From positions 62,001-126,000 of the forward strand of contig DASYFT010000036.1 in the NCBI GenBank assembly GCA_036498265.1: DNA of 64,000 nt. The letters run 5' to 3'. Positions 9,139-17,581 of this stretch are shown in pieces (within the stretch, counting starts at the first letter, position 1; every line of letters starts with the position of its first letter). The notes under the pieces were generated by a model. The model saw only the letters and a program-made list of their open reading frames with translations, searched no databases and was not told the DNA's origin. The stretch is from Palsa-744 sp036498265. Its GTDB lineage: Bacteria; Actinomycetota; Thermoleophilia; Solirubrobacterales; Solirubrobacteraceae. A program made the position numbers and the translations under genes.

Positions 9139-9543
9139 TCAGAGCGCTCCCCACCATGCCAGCGCTGCCGCGACGGTGAGCACGGCGGGCGCGGGATGGC
9201 GCAACAGCGCCCGGGGTGACCTCGCGTCGGCCACGCCCAACCCGAGGACGACGGCTGCGAACCCGGTGGACGTCCCTCCAGCCGACAGGGCGACCGCGCG
9301 ACCCGCCTGGCCTTCGAGGACCGAGCCGGAAAGCAGGAGCGCCACTCCGACTGCCAAGAACGCCATTGTGGTCAGGTGCCAGGTGACGTGGATCATCGCC
9401 TTTGTCGTGCCGGGGCCCCCCAAGGAGCTCGGCGACAGCGCTTCCGGCGATAGTCCTCTCACCACGAGGAGCTCGCCTCCGACACCATGGACAAGGGCAC
9501 CGACGACCGCCAGCGAGCCAGCCGCGATCAACTGGGCACTCAT
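9139..9543 (-). CDS. Four-helix membrane protein, unknown
   Basis: 134 residues, about four membrane helices (start region LIAAGSLAVVGALVHGVGGE; second with MIHVTWHLTTMAFLAVGVALL; third GFAAVVLGLGVAD; fourth APAVLTVAAALAWWGAL). His residues lie within helices 1 and 2 (GALVHG, HVTWHLT). Its start overlaps the stop of the upstream GST-like gene by 4 nt (9540-9543), so both are one operon under the operator at 10302. Function unknown. Confidence 0.75.
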   Translation of the reverse strand: MSAQLIAAGSLAVVGALVHGVGGELLVVRGLSPEALSPSSLGGPGTTKAMIHVTWHLTTMAFLAVGVALLLSGSVLEGQAGRAVALSAGGTSTGFAAVVLGLGVADARSPRALLRHPAPAVLTVAAALAWWGAL

Positions 9544-10301
9544 GCCGTGCGTCCCACCGGCTCGGGCAAGAGCCGGTCGACGAGCTCGAGGGCGGGGCGG
9601 CCGTCGAACATGGACAGGACGTCACGCCGGTAGAGGATCAATGCGAGGCTGGGCGCGACCATGAAGTCGGCGACGTTCAACTGCGCAGCGCCGAGCACCC
9701 CGCAGGCGATCCAGGCGTCGATTCGGTCGAGCATCGAAGAAAGGTCGGCCAGAAGCTCGGTGTCGGCTGGAGTGACGGCGAACACCCCGCGGAGGATCCT
9801 CGGCACGATCAGGCGCCGGACGAGCGCCCGCTTGTACAGCAGGTAGCCCATCCGCCCGTCTCCCGAGGACTGGCTGAAGGCGTGCGGGTCGCGCAGCATC
9901 GCCGCTCCGACGATCCGGCGAGCCGCCATCTGGAGCGTGTCGTTCGCCCAGCGCTCTGCGTCCTCGACCGCCGCACGCCTCTGAGGGTCGGTCGGGAGGA
10001 GAGGAGGCGCGGGACGCTGCTCCTCGAGGAAGCGTGCGATCCCGTGGTTCGTCGAGATCCGCTCGCCGTCGGCAGCGAGCGCCGGCACCGTGCCGAGCAG
10101 ATCGCCGAAGCGCAAACCGAGCGTTCGCTTACCGCCTGCGGCACGCGTCTGTCCGCCCGCGTCGAAGCCGTGCGCCCTCACCGCCACCGGGTGTAGGAGC
10201 GTGACGATGTCGACGCGACGATACGGCAGGCCCTTGTGCTCGAGCATGAGCATCGCCGAGCGGCAGGCGTGCGAACCGGGAATCACATAGAGTCTGTACA
10301 T
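9540..10301 (-). CDS. Glutathione S-transferase-like protein
   Basis: 253 residues. The N-terminal thioredoxin fold starts YVIPGSHACRSAMLMLEHKG, with a Ser/Cys pair at the usual catalytic turn, then TVPALAADGERISTNHGIARFLEE. The C-terminal helical domain ends with QLNVADFMVAPSLALIL. Its start codon touches a 14-bp TetR-type inverted repeat and the gene diverges from the tetR at 10332, so it is the likely target of that repressor. Detoxification of a hydrophobic electrophile is inferred. Confidence 0.8.
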   Translation of the reverse strand: MYRLYVIPGSHACRSAMLMLEHKGLPYRRVDIVTLLHPVAVRAHGFDAGGQTRAAGGKRTLGLRFGDLLGTVPALAADGERISTNHGIARFLEEQRPAPPLLPTDPQRRAAVEDAERWANDTLQMAARRIVGAAMLRDPHAFSQSSGDGRMGYLLYKRALVRRLIVPRILRGVFAVTPADTELLADLSSMLDRIDAWIACGVLGAAQLNVADFMVAPSLALILYRRDVLSMFDGRPALELVDRLLPEPVGRTA

Positions 10302-10315
10302 ACTGACGAGTCGGT
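10302..10315. promoter_or_regulatory. TetR-type operator between GST and tetR
   Basis: ACTGACGAGTCGGT reads as ACTGAC/GTCGGT arms around 2 nt: five of six arm pairs are complementary and the sixth is T opposite G. It lies directly upstream of the GST start codon (10301) and 17 nt before the tetR ATG (10332). Repression of both divergent genes by this TetR is the simplest reading. Confidence 0.6.
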
Positions 10316-10331
10316 CGGTAGACTACCACCA

Positions 10332-11024
10332 ATGACACCGGGCCAAACATCCAGATCGCGCGGGGCCGGCAAGTCGAAGCGGAACGCGGTCGGGCGTCTC
10401 GACCAGCGCACCCGGGCCGCGAGGGCGGACGGCCGCGATGCGCGCGATGAGCTGCTCGAGGCGGCGCTCCGCGTCTTCGCCCGGCGCGGGTATCCCGAAG
10501 CGGGCGTCGACGAGATCGCCGCCGAGGCCGGCTACTCCAAGGGCGCGCTCTACTGGCACTTCTCCGGCAAGGCGGACCTCCTCACGACGCTCCTGGAAGA
10601 GCGGGTTGACGAGCCGGTGCGCGACAGGGTCGGCTTGCTCGCGTCTGCGCCTCCCGAGCAGGACATGTCGGTGGAGGCAACCCGCGAGTTCGCGCGCCAG
10701 CTCGAGGACGAGCGCGAGGCCATGCTGCTCGAGCGCGAGTACTGGAGCCTCGCGATCCGCGACCCGGAGCTACGGGCCGGCTACGCGGAGCGTCAGACCG
10801 AGCTTCGCAACTCGCTTGCCGCGGCGTTGCAGGCACGAGCGCGCCACCTCGGCGCCCCGGATCTGACCATGCCCTCGGAGGACGTCGCCCGCATCGTCAT
10901 GAGCATCATCGGCGGCCTCACGGTCGACGAGCTGGTCGACCCGGGATCGGTGCGGCCGGAGCTCCTGGGCGAAGCGCTCGCGCTCATCTACGCCGGCCTG
11001 GTCGCACGCGCCCGGGGCGCCTAA
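10332..11024 (+). CDS. TetR/AcrR family regulator
   Basis: 230 residues from the ATG at 10332; the longer upstream frame is rejected because it overlaps the GST gene and the operator. A basic tail precedes the HTH domain (ELLEAALRVFARRG, GVDEIAAEAGYSKGALYWHF at about 66-85). The C-terminal ligand domain is helical and has ERQTELRNSLAAAL. No clear Shine-Dalgarno is present, so the transcript may be nearly leaderless. It is divergent from the GST/membrane-protein operon and probably represses it. Confidence 0.88.
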   Translation: MTPGQTSRSRGAGKSKRNAVGRLDQRTRAARADGRDARDELLEAALRVFARRGYPEAGVDEIAAEAGYSKGALYWHFSGKADLLTTLLEERVDEPVRDRVGLLASAPPEQDMSVEATREFARQLEDEREAMLLEREYWSLAIRDPELRAGYAERQTELRNSLAAALQARARHLGAPDLTMPSEDVARIVMSIIGGLTVDELVDPGSVRPELLGEALALIYAGLVARARGA

Positions 11025-11036
11025 AATCGGTCGTGC

Positions 11037-11912
11037 GTGATCAGGCGTCTCTTGATCGCCGTTGCGGTCGCCCTCCTGGCAATCGCAGCCGCCGGCTGCG
11101 GGGCGGGGTCTCGCGGGCGCTCGCGGCTGGCAAGTCCGTCCGCCTGGCATGGACCCGCGCCGGCCCATCGTGAAGCTCGCGAGGCGGCCGCCAAGCGGGC
11201 CGCGGAGATCGCTGCCGTCACCGCCGGCTGTCGGCGAGGGGGCCGGCCGGAGCAGCAGATCGTCCGCCGAAAGTGGCTGTCCGGCTTCATCGTCACCGAG
11301 TACTACCCCGTGCCGGAGCGCTGGTTCAACGGCCGCGCCATGGTGGCGCCGGGAGACGCGGGGCACCATCGCGTCGACTGGCTGTACTCGGCCAACGGGG
11401 TCTCGATGGAGGGAGACGGCGTCGATCTCGCGGGTCACCACGTGCACATCGCAGACCTCGGATCCGTCGGCTGGGTCAACTCGGCCGGTAACTCCACGGT
11501 GCCGCCGCGCTGCGGGATCCACTGGAGCCATGGACCTCCAGCATGGCGGGCCGGCGGCTGGCGAAACCACGCCGGCGCGGTGACCTATCCGCTCTCGGGC
11601 CGGGCCGGATGGTCGAACGGAATCGGCCACTGGGTCGGCGACTACGGGGGCGCCACGTTCCAGCTCGGCCCTTCGCTGCCTCTGCACTACTACCACTCGG
11701 TGGCCGTCGACCCCAACCTGATCCCTCGCGGAAGCCGGATCTTCATCCCCGCCTATCGTGACGTCAACGGCGGCTGGTTCGTCGCCCAGGACACCGGCGG
11801 GGCGATCATCGGGCGACACATCGACGTCTACCGGCCACCCACCCCCCAGCCGTTCGGCAGCGGCCGCCTGCTCCTCGGCGTCCGTGCATACGTGATCCCA
11901 CCCGGCGCCTGA
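11037..11912 (+). CDS. Lipoprotein with C-terminal 3D (DPBB) domain
   Basis: 291 residues, GTG start 12 nt after tetR. The signal peptide ends in a lipobox-like AAAGC (about 17-21). The last 40 residues hold the 3D signature DTGGAIIGRHIDVYR (about 252-266), typical of MltA/Rpf-associated cell-wall lytic proteins. Before it, SVAVDPNLIPRGSRIFIP is the usual lead-in to the double-psi barrel. The middle region (Trp/His/Gly-rich, 80-220) is unusual. A peptidoglycan-cleaving role outside the membrane is expected for the domain; the exact bond is unknown. Confidence 0.75.
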   Translation: MIRRLLIAVAVALLAIAAAGCGAGSRGRSRLASPSAWHGPAPAHREAREAAAKRAAEIAAVTAGCRRGGRPEQQIVRRKWLSGFIVTEYYPVPERWFNGRAMVAPGDAGHHRVDWLYSANGVSMEGDGVDLAGHHVHIADLGSVGWVNSAGNSTVPPRCGIHWSHGPPAWRAGGWRNHAGAVTYPLSGRAGWSNGIGHWVGDYGGATFQLGPSLPLHYYHSVAVDPNLIPRGSRIFIPAYRDVNGGWFVAQDTGGAIIGRHIDVYRPPTPQPFGSGRLLLGVRAYVIPPGA

Positions 11913-11970
11913 GCGGAGCTGGGGCGGGGCGACCCGATTCCAAGCTCGAGGCACCGCCCAAGGCGTGGAG

Positions 11971-11993
11971 CGCCTCGTTCGCAGCGCGAGGCG
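11971..11993. terminator. Stem-loop between convergent genes
   Basis: Perfect 7-bp arms CGCCTCG/CGAGGCG with a 9-nt loop, between the 3D lipoprotein (ends 11912) and tetR (ends 11996). There is no T-run, so intrinsic termination is uncertain. Confidence 0.35.
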
Positions 11994-11995
11994 GC

Positions 11996-12559
11996 TCAGG
12001 CTGCTGTCAACGCCCGGACCTCGTCGAGCGACTCCTCGATCAGCCGCGGCAGGGCGTTCGGGTCGGGCTGATCGACCCAGCGAGCGAACGCGACGTGGAA
12101 GACGGTCATTCCGGTCTGCGCCGCGAGTATCGCGGCCGGATCGGGCACCCCGCGGCCCCGCAGCGCGCCGGCGATCGACTCGGCCATGGATGACAGCTTT
12201 ATGAGCTCGCGCTCGTGGAGCTCCGGGTTCGCGGCGATGATCGCGTGCCGTTGTCGGGCGAAGTCGTGGCGCTGCGCGAACATCACACCGGCGGCGTTCA
12301 GCCCCGCCGCCACCGCCTCGATCGGCGTGGCTGACGCGGGCGCGGCGGCCGTCGCATCGGTGACCAGGGCGCGCAGCTCGTCTGCACCCATGAAAAGGAC
12401 CTCGCGCTTGTCCGTGAAGTAGCGGAAGAAGGTGCGCTTGGTCAGCCCGGCGCGCTCGGCGATCTCCGCCACGGTCGTCGCGTCGAACCCCCGCTCCGCA
12501 TACAAGGACAGCGCCGCCTGCTGGAGCCTGAGGGCGGCGTCTGGTTGCCATCTGCCCAT
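11996..12559 (-). CDS. TetR family regulator of the adjacent SDR gene
   Basis: 187 residues from the ATG at 12559. A start at 12595 would put coding sequence across one of the two operators and is less likely. The HTH contains AEIAERAGLTKRTFFRYF (about 31-48), and the TKRTFFRYF variant is common in TetRs of actinobacteria. The C-terminal domain ends WVDQPDPNALPRLIEESLDEV. It diverges from the SDR gene at 12670 across a symmetric double operator, so autoregulation plus SDR repression is expected. Confidence 0.88.
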   Translation of the reverse strand: MGRWQPDAALRLQQAALSLYAERGFDATTVAEIAERAGLTKRTFFRYFTDKREVLFMGADELRALVTDATAAAPASATPIEAVAAGLNAAGVMFAQRHDFARQRHAIIAANPELHERELIKLSSMAESIAGALRGRGVPDPAAILAAQTGMTVFHVAFARWVDQPDPNALPRLIEESLDEVRALTAA

Positions 12560-12574
12560 GCTTGGAGGGTAGAT

Positions 12575-12625
12575 GATGTCACCCCGTGCCATCATCGTGC
12601 TAACGTGATGGCACCAAGTGACATC
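12575..12625. promoter_or_regulatory. Two-fold nested TetR operator pair
   Basis: Two 19-bp imperfect palindromes, GATGTCACcccGTGCCATC (12575-12593) and GATGGCACcaaGTGACATC (12607-12625), have centres 32 bp apart. They are also mirror images of each other about position 12600: GATGTCAC pairs with GTGACATC, and GTGCCATCA with TGATGGCAC. The sites lie between the divergent tetR and SDR starts, so cooperative binding of two dimers on one DNA face is plausible. Confidence 0.7.
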
Positions 12626-12669
12626 GGCTGTGCTGTCGCCGTCACAACATCATCACCGGAGGAAACCTC

Positions 12670-13575
12670 ATGCGCGTATTCGTCACCGGCGCGTCCGGAC
12701 ACATCGCATCCGCCGTCATCCCCGAGCTGATCAGCGCCGGCCACGAGGTCCTCGGCCTGGCCCGCTCCGATGACTCCGCCAAGGCCGTCGCGGCGCTTGG
12801 CGCCGAGGTCCGCCGCGGCGACCTGGACGATCCGGAGGGCATCGCCGAGGCGGCCGCCGAGTCCGACGGCGTCATCCACCTCGCCTTCAAGCACGAGGCG
12901 CTTCGCGACGGCGACTTCATGGGTGCCGTCGCTGCCGACATGGCGGTCATGCAGGCGATCGGCGGGGCACTCGTGGGCACCGACAAGCCGTTCATCAACA
13001 CGGGCGGAACCCTGATGCTGGCGCTCGGCGGCATCACGGGGCGTCCCGGCACCGAGGAGGATGTGATCGCCGGCGGCCCGCGGACAGACGCGGCGAACGC
13101 AACGATCGCTCTCGCGCAGGGCGGCGTGCGTTCCTCGGTCGTCAGGCTGCCCCCGCTGGTCCACAGCGACCTCGACCACCACGGCTTCGGGCCGACGCTG
13201 ATCGCGCTGGCGCGCGAGAAGGGGCACAGCGCCTACATCGGGGACGGCGCCAACCGGTGGCCCGCGGTGCACACCCGTGATGCCGGCCACCTCTACCGGC
13301 TTGCGCTCGAGTCCGCCCCAGCGGGCTCCCACCTGCATGCAGTCGCAGACGATGGCATCCCGTTCCGCGAGATAGCGGAGACGATCGGCGCGAGGGTCGG
13401 TGTACCCGCCATCAGCGCCAGCCCGGAGGAGGCACCGGAGCACCTCGGCTTCCTCGCGAGCTTCGCCCATCTCGACAACCCCACCTCGAGCGTTCTGACA
13501 CGCGAGCTGCTGGACTGGGAGCCGACCCATCCGGGCCTTCTCGCCGACCTGGAAGACGGCCACTACTTCGTGTGA
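12670..13575 (+). CDS. NAD(P)-dependent SDR/epimerase-dehydratase
   Basis: 301 residues; CCGGAGGAAACCTC gives a strong ribosome site. Rossmann motif GASGHIASAV (7-16), then LARSDDSAKAVAALGAEVRRGDLDD, a cofactor-ribose segment followed by the usual acidic GDL. This is the extended-SDR (NmrA/epimerase) type. The usual YxxxK pair is not obvious, so it may be a redox-poor or unusual member. Expression is probably controlled by the divergent TetR through the double operator. Confidence 0.85.
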   Translation: MRVFVTGASGHIASAVIPELISAGHEVLGLARSDDSAKAVAALGAEVRRGDLDDPEGIAEAAAESDGVIHLAFKHEALRDGDFMGAVAADMAVMQAIGGALVGTDKPFINTGGTLMLALGGITGRPGTEEDVIAGGPRTDAANATIALAQGGVRSSVVRLPPLVHSDLDHHGFGPTLIALAREKGHSAYIGDGANRWPAVHTRDAGHLYRLALESAPAGSHLHAVADDGIPFREIAETIGARVGVPAISASPEEAPEHLGFLASFAHLDNPTSSVLTRELLDWEPTHPGLLADLEDGHYFV

Positions 13576-13657
13576 CCGGGCTCGAAGCGATCCGCGGAAC
13601 GATCCGGCCGTGGGTGTGGCACCATCGTCCGCACCCCGCCGCCCGACAGGAGGAGCC

Positions 13658-14428
13658 ATGCCCGAGTACGCGCCTGGAACACCATCGTGGGTCGAACTGT
13701 CCTCGCCGGACCCTGACGCCTCCGCCGCCTTCTACGGCCAGGTGCTTGGCTGGAGCGCGACCGATCCAGGGGGGCCCGAGAGCGGCGGCTACCGCATGTT
13801 CCAGTACGACGGCAACAATGTCGCGGGTCTCATGGGAACCATGCAGGAGGGCCAACCGACCGTGTGGGCCACCTATGTGAGCGTCGCGGACGCCGATGAG
13901 ACCGCCGGCAAGGTGAAGGCCGCGGGCGGAAGTGTGATGATCGAGCCGATGGACGTGATGGACCTGGGTCGCATGGGGATCTTCGCCGACCCCACAGGAG
14001 CCGTCTTCGGTGTCTGGGAGCCGAAGCAGTTCGGCGGCGCGGACCTCGTCAACGAGCCGGTATCGCTCTGCTGGAACGAGCTGCACACCCGCGACACCGA
14101 CACGGACAAGGCCTTCTACGGCTCCGTCTTCGGCTGGCAGGCGGGCCGCCCATCGTTCACCGGCGCGCCCGACACGTACACCGTCTGGCAGCTCGACGGC
14201 AACAACGTCGGGGGAATGATGCAGATGGTCGAGGGGATGTTCCCGCCGGACACCCCGCCGCACTGGAGCGTCTGCTTCGCTGTCGCCGACGCCGACGCCA
14301 CGGTCGCAAAGGCGCGCGAGCACGGCGGCACCGTCGTGGCCGAGCCGGTGGACATGCCCATCGGCCGGTTCGCCGCGATCGTCGACCCGCAAGGCGCCTG
14401 GTTCACGATCATGCAGCCGAGCGGGTAG
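13658..14428 (+). CDS. Two-domain VOC (glyoxalase/dioxygenase superfamily) protein
   Basis: 256 residues, start fixed by ACAGGAGGAGCC before ATG 13658. Two VOC modules: residues 8-118 (PSWVELSSPDPDASAAFYG ... GIFADPTGAVFGVWEP) and 132-254 (VSLCWNELHTRDTDTDKAFY ... AAIVDPQGAWFTIMQP). In the second module, WNELHT supplies a possible metal ligand pair; the first has WVEL. The family includes glyoxalases, resistance proteins and epimerases; no substrate can be given. Confidence 0.85.
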   Translation: MPEYAPGTPSWVELSSPDPDASAAFYGQVLGWSATDPGGPESGGYRMFQYDGNNVAGLMGTMQEGQPTVWATYVSVADADETAGKVKAAGGSVMIEPMDVMDLGRMGIFADPTGAVFGVWEPKQFGGADLVNEPVSLCWNELHTRDTDTDKAFYGSVFGWQAGRPSFTGAPDTYTVWQLDGNNVGGMMQMVEGMFPPDTPPHWSVCFAVADADATVAKAREHGGTVVAEPVDMPIGRFAAIVDPQGAWFTIMQPSG

Positions 14429-14433
14429 CGCGA

Positions 14434-14462
14434 CGGCCGGAGGCTCGGCGAGCCCCCGGCCG
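14434..14462. terminator. Bidirectional hairpin between convergent genes
   Basis: Arms CGGCCGG-A-GGCTC and GAGCC-C-CCGGCCG pair as 7 bp + one mismatch + 5 bp around a 3-nt loop. It lies between the VOC gene (ends 14428) and the secreted-protein gene (ends 14471). No T-run on either side. Confidence 0.6.
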
Positions 14463-14470
14463 CGCATCGC

Positions 14471-15715
14471 TCAGTGGAACTGGACTTCGCTCGTCGAGAA
14501 GTAGCCGACCCGGACCGGTTTGATCACGGCTTTCCTGCCCTGCGGGATGCCGCACATCGATGCGCCCGTGAAGCTCTCGAAGATCGAGCTTGCGTTCATG
14601 GGCACGGCGGTTTGGAAGGGGCCGCCTTTCAGCGATCCTGTGACGCCCGAGATCGCGGTTTCCGACACGGGCACCGTGAGGGTGCCTTTCGATGTGCCTT
14701 CTTCGAGCGGGAGCCATTTCACCGTTAGCGTGCCGGTGGTGGTCGTGGGTTCGGCCGACGCGCTCTGCAACTGCGCGCACGCCCATTCTTCGGTCGATTT
14801 CTCTTTGACCGTGTATTTGCCGGATTCGGGGACGTTGCGTCCTTCGCACCCCGACAGTTCGCCGCTGACGGTGATCGACTGCAGCGCCGGTGTTTCGGTA
14901 AGCCCGGGCGTCAACGTGATCTTGCCGTGGTTGATCGTGCAGGTGTCATACGGGTGTTCTTTCGGCACTTCGCCGTCGGAGTTCGGGCTGGTGACTTCTA
15001 TTGGTGCGCTCGGTTCGCTCGTGCCTTCGGAGTCTGCGTTCGTCACCGTGATCCGGTACTTGGTGTTCGGTTCGACCGGCGCAAGATACGCGTAGCTGAA
15101 GTAATTGCTGCTGGTCGTGGTCGTCAGCACGGGCGCGGTCGACCCCACCGGCGTCGCGGTGATGGTCGAGTATTTGACGAGCCCGGCGGTTTCGGCGGCC
15201 TCCGTCCAGCCGACCGTCATCCGCAGGTATTCCGAGGTGCCGGCTTCGTAGAGCCCGACGCTCGCCGTGATGTTGCTCGGGGCGGCCGGCGGCTGCAGCG
15301 GGGGCGTGCCGGTTTCCAGGTATGCGGCGCTCCCGACGTTGTAGAGCTTGTCGCCGTAGCCGTCTTCGGCCGGGATCGGTTCGAAGGACGCCGCGCCGGC
15401 GCTGTAGGAGCGCGTCTCGCCGAACCAGGTCCATTCGAGGCTCGCGCTCGCCGTGTAGGTGGTGACTTTGTAGCCGCCGCCGCGGCCGCTGCCGCCGCAT
15501 TTTGTTTCGAGGTGGGCGGTGCCCGTCGGGTATCCGTTGGACCCGAAGCCGCGCACGAAGACTTCCTGTTTGATCCCACCGCAGGAGTGCCCGAGGACAG
15601 CGAACGCGTCCCCTTCGTTCATGTAAAGCCGGACCGTGCTCGCCGACGCCGTGGCCGCGAACGCGCAGCCCAAGACCGTCGCGGCGGTCAGGCCGAGAAT
15701 CACCTTGCGGAGCAT
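14471..15715 (-). CDS. Secreted protein with fibronectin-III-like domain
   Basis: 414 residues from the ATG at 15715 (GAGGGG 7 nt upstream; a TTG at 15721 is weaker). Signal peptide LRKVILGLTAATVLGCAFAATASA. A beta-rich N-terminal region with a CGG turn follows. Then comes an FnIII-like module (about 145-240: PPAAPSNITASVGLYE ... PNTKYRITVTNADSEGTSEPS) and a C-terminal domain with paired Cys (YDTCTINHG, LSGCEGRN, EWACAQL, ASMCGIP). AAA and GAA codons are frequent, unlike its neighbours. Exported; function unknown. ECF-regulated expression is possible but not shown. Confidence 0.75.
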   Translation of the reverse strand: MLRKVILGLTAATVLGCAFAATASASTVRLYMNEGDAFAVLGHSCGGIKQEVFVRGFGSNGYPTGTAHLETKCGGSGRGGGYKVTTYTASASLEWTWFGETRSYSAGAASFEPIPAEDGYGDKLYNVGSAAYLETGTPPLQPPAAPSNITASVGLYEAGTSEYLRMTVGWTEAAETAGLVKYSTITATPVGSTAPVLTTTTSSNYFSYAYLAPVEPNTKYRITVTNADSEGTSEPSAPIEVTSPNSDGEVPKEHPYDTCTINHGKITLTPGLTETPALQSITVSGELSGCEGRNVPESGKYTVKEKSTEEWACAQLQSASAEPTTTTGTLTVKWLPLEEGTSKGTLTVPVSETAISGVTGSLKGGPFQTAVPMNASSIFESFTGASMCGIPQGRKAVIKPVRVGYFSTSEVQFH

Positions 15716-15904
15716 GGTCAATCCCCTCTATTTGCGGACGGCGCCTCCCCGTTGGCGGCGCCCCGATGGGCGATCGAGTCCGTGAACCGGCCCGGGGGCA
15801 ACCTACCACGCGCGTCGTCGGCGGCCACGCCGCTCGACGAGTTGTAAGCGACTTCTCATCAGGCCCGCACACACACCGTTCGATTGCACGCGGCGCACCA
15901 TCGA

Positions 15905-15942
15905 GCGAAAGGGAGGAGCGATCACTCGCTCCTCCCTTTCGC
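15905..15942 (-). terminator. 17-bp perfect stem-loop downstream of the 488-residue gene
   Basis: GCGAAAGGGAGGAGCGA (15905-15921), a 4-nt loop, and its exact complement (15926-15942). It starts 21 nt after the stop of the minus-strand gene at 15963. The stem is very stable; no U-tract follows on the minus strand. Confidence 0.75.
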
Positions 15943-15962
15943 CGCGTTCGTCTGGCGGGGTG

Positions 15963-17429
15963 CTACCTGGGCGGGAACTGCGAGTTGGGAACGGGTTCTG
16001 CCAGGTTTTCTGTCGGAGCCTGGTTGGTGAACCCGATGACGGCGCAGTTGATGTCCACGCCGGCCGACCCGTATGGAGTCGGTTGTCCGGTCGCCGGGTT
16101 GACCCCCGTCAGGAGGTCGGGCCGGGTGGCGGCCAGGTTGAACACCTGGTTCTCGTCGATCTGGCGCTTGTTGAGGCCCGCTTTGACCGCCTTTTCGGTC
16201 CACAGGCCGAGTTGCGCATCCCAGAGCGGGCTGTAGGCGGCGGAGTGCCGTGGCGAGCTCAGGGTCGGGAAGTCGCCGAAGACGTTCAGCAGATCGCCTC
16301 CGAAGCGCAGGGAGTTGATGAACTTGGTGTTTTCCTGCGACGCGTTTTCGCCCACGCTCCCGTCGAGCGCGAGGTTCTGGAACCCCTGGGCCTGCGGGTT
16401 GTTCGCGCCGGTCTGACCGTTGATGAAGCCGAACAGCCGCTCCCGGGCGGACCCCAGGAAGTCATCGCCGCCGTTGAACGACGCTTTGTCCAGAGCCGGC
16501 ACGTAGGTCGAGCGCTCGAGCACAGAGGTCAGCGGCTGGCCGGCGTCCGTGCTCAGGTAGACGATCGGCTGACCGGCGTCGAAGCCCTTGACGAACAGGA
16601 TGTCGGCCCATGACTCGCCGAACTGACCGGACGGCGCGTGCGCTTCGGTGCCGATGTGCACGTTCAAGACGCGGTCCTCCGTGTTGCTGTGCTTCGTGAC
16701 GTCGAACGGCCCTTCGCCACTCGCGATGATCGGCGCGTTGTAGACGACGTCAGATCCCGCGATTTTTATGAACGGGCTGTACGCGTCGCCGGCCGGCGCT
16801 TCCGAGCCCGGTTTGAACGACTTCAGCGGGAAGCCGGTCGGTCCCGGCACCGCTTCGCGTTCGGGGCTGAAGTCGGGCGCACCGGCGAAATGGATCCCCG
16901 CGGGCCCGAAGTGGTTGGCTTCGGGACTCGGGTTGTCCTCGGTGACCGTCTGCACCGCCGCCGGATCGCCGATCCCGATGTTGGCGAGCTTCGGCGCGTA
17001 GTTGACACCAAGGTCGTTCGCCAGGCCCTTGTCGGACGCGTCGAGCAGCAGATACCAGACTTTCTCGGTCTGGCCGGGGTGGTTCGGGTCGGGCGCGTCT
17101 CCGGGGTAGATCGGTAGCCGCACGTACTCCTTGCTGAGGTTCACTTCAAGCGCGCTTTCCTCGGTCAGCTTGTTGCGCGGCAGTGTCCCGCTCAGCGGGC
17201 CCAGTCCTGTCGCAGCGCCGCCGGGGTTTTCCTCCCCCTCGTGGTGGCCGGCGCGCTTACCGTGGTGGCGGGCGCGGTGCTTGGTGACGTGCTTGGAATG
17301 CGTGTGGCGCGTCTTCGCCGACGCTGCCGGCAGTCCCACGACCGCGAACATCAGGACGCTGGCAAGCGCCCCGAGCAGCACGGCTCCCAGCGATCTCGCG
17401 CGATTGGTTGATCTCAGCTTCGCCATCAT
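15963..17429 (-). CDS. Large exported protein, conserved-looking, unknown
   Basis: 488 residues starting at ATG 17429, with a second ATG at 17426; AAGGAGACAG lies just upstream. Signal peptide (SLGAVLLGALASVLMFAVVGLPAASA), then a His/Lys/Arg-rich linker (TRHTHSKHVTKHRARHHGKR) likely to bind metal or wall polymers (inference). The globular part includes EKVWYLLLDASDKGLANDLG, DVVYNAPIIASGEGPFDVT and LNVHIGTEAHAPSGQFGESW. It may belong to an unnamed DUF family (DUF7482 comes to mind, unchecked). Its promoter region is 150 nt downstream of the ECF sigma gene on the same strand. Confidence 0.8.
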   Translation of the reverse strand: MMAKLRSTNRARSLGAVLLGALASVLMFAVVGLPAASAKTRHTHSKHVTKHRARHHGKRAGHHEGEENPGGAATGLGPLSGTLPRNKLTEESALEVNLSKEYVRLPIYPGDAPDPNHPGQTEKVWYLLLDASDKGLANDLGVNYAPKLANIGIGDPAAVQTVTEDNPSPEANHFGPAGIHFAGAPDFSPEREAVPGPTGFPLKSFKPGSEAPAGDAYSPFIKIAGSDVVYNAPIIASGEGPFDVTKHSNTEDRVLNVHIGTEAHAPSGQFGESWADILFVKGFDAGQPIVYLSTDAGQPLTSVLERSTYVPALDKASFNGGDDFLGSARERLFGFINGQTGANNPQAQGFQNLALDGSVGENASQENTKFINSLRFGGDLLNVFGDFPTLSSPRHSAAYSPLWDAQLGLWTEKAVKAGLNKRQIDENQVFNLAATRPDLLTGVNPATGQPTPYGSAGVDINCAVIGFTNQAPTENLAEPVPNSQFPPR

Positions 17430-17581
17430 CTGTCTCCTTCCGGTCTTTATCGAGGGGGCCGTCTCGCAGCCCCCTCCGAGCAACAGCAGTGGTCGTGGCG
17501 CAAAACGCCGGGCCACGTGTGTTGGACCGTCCGTTCCAGAAAACGATTCATCCGCGTCCGATTTCTCATCCGCAGCGCGGC

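Noticed and set aside
10770..12551. 593-residue minus-strand ORF
   Set aside because: Overlaps tetR, the 3D lipoprotein and another tetR in the wrong frame.
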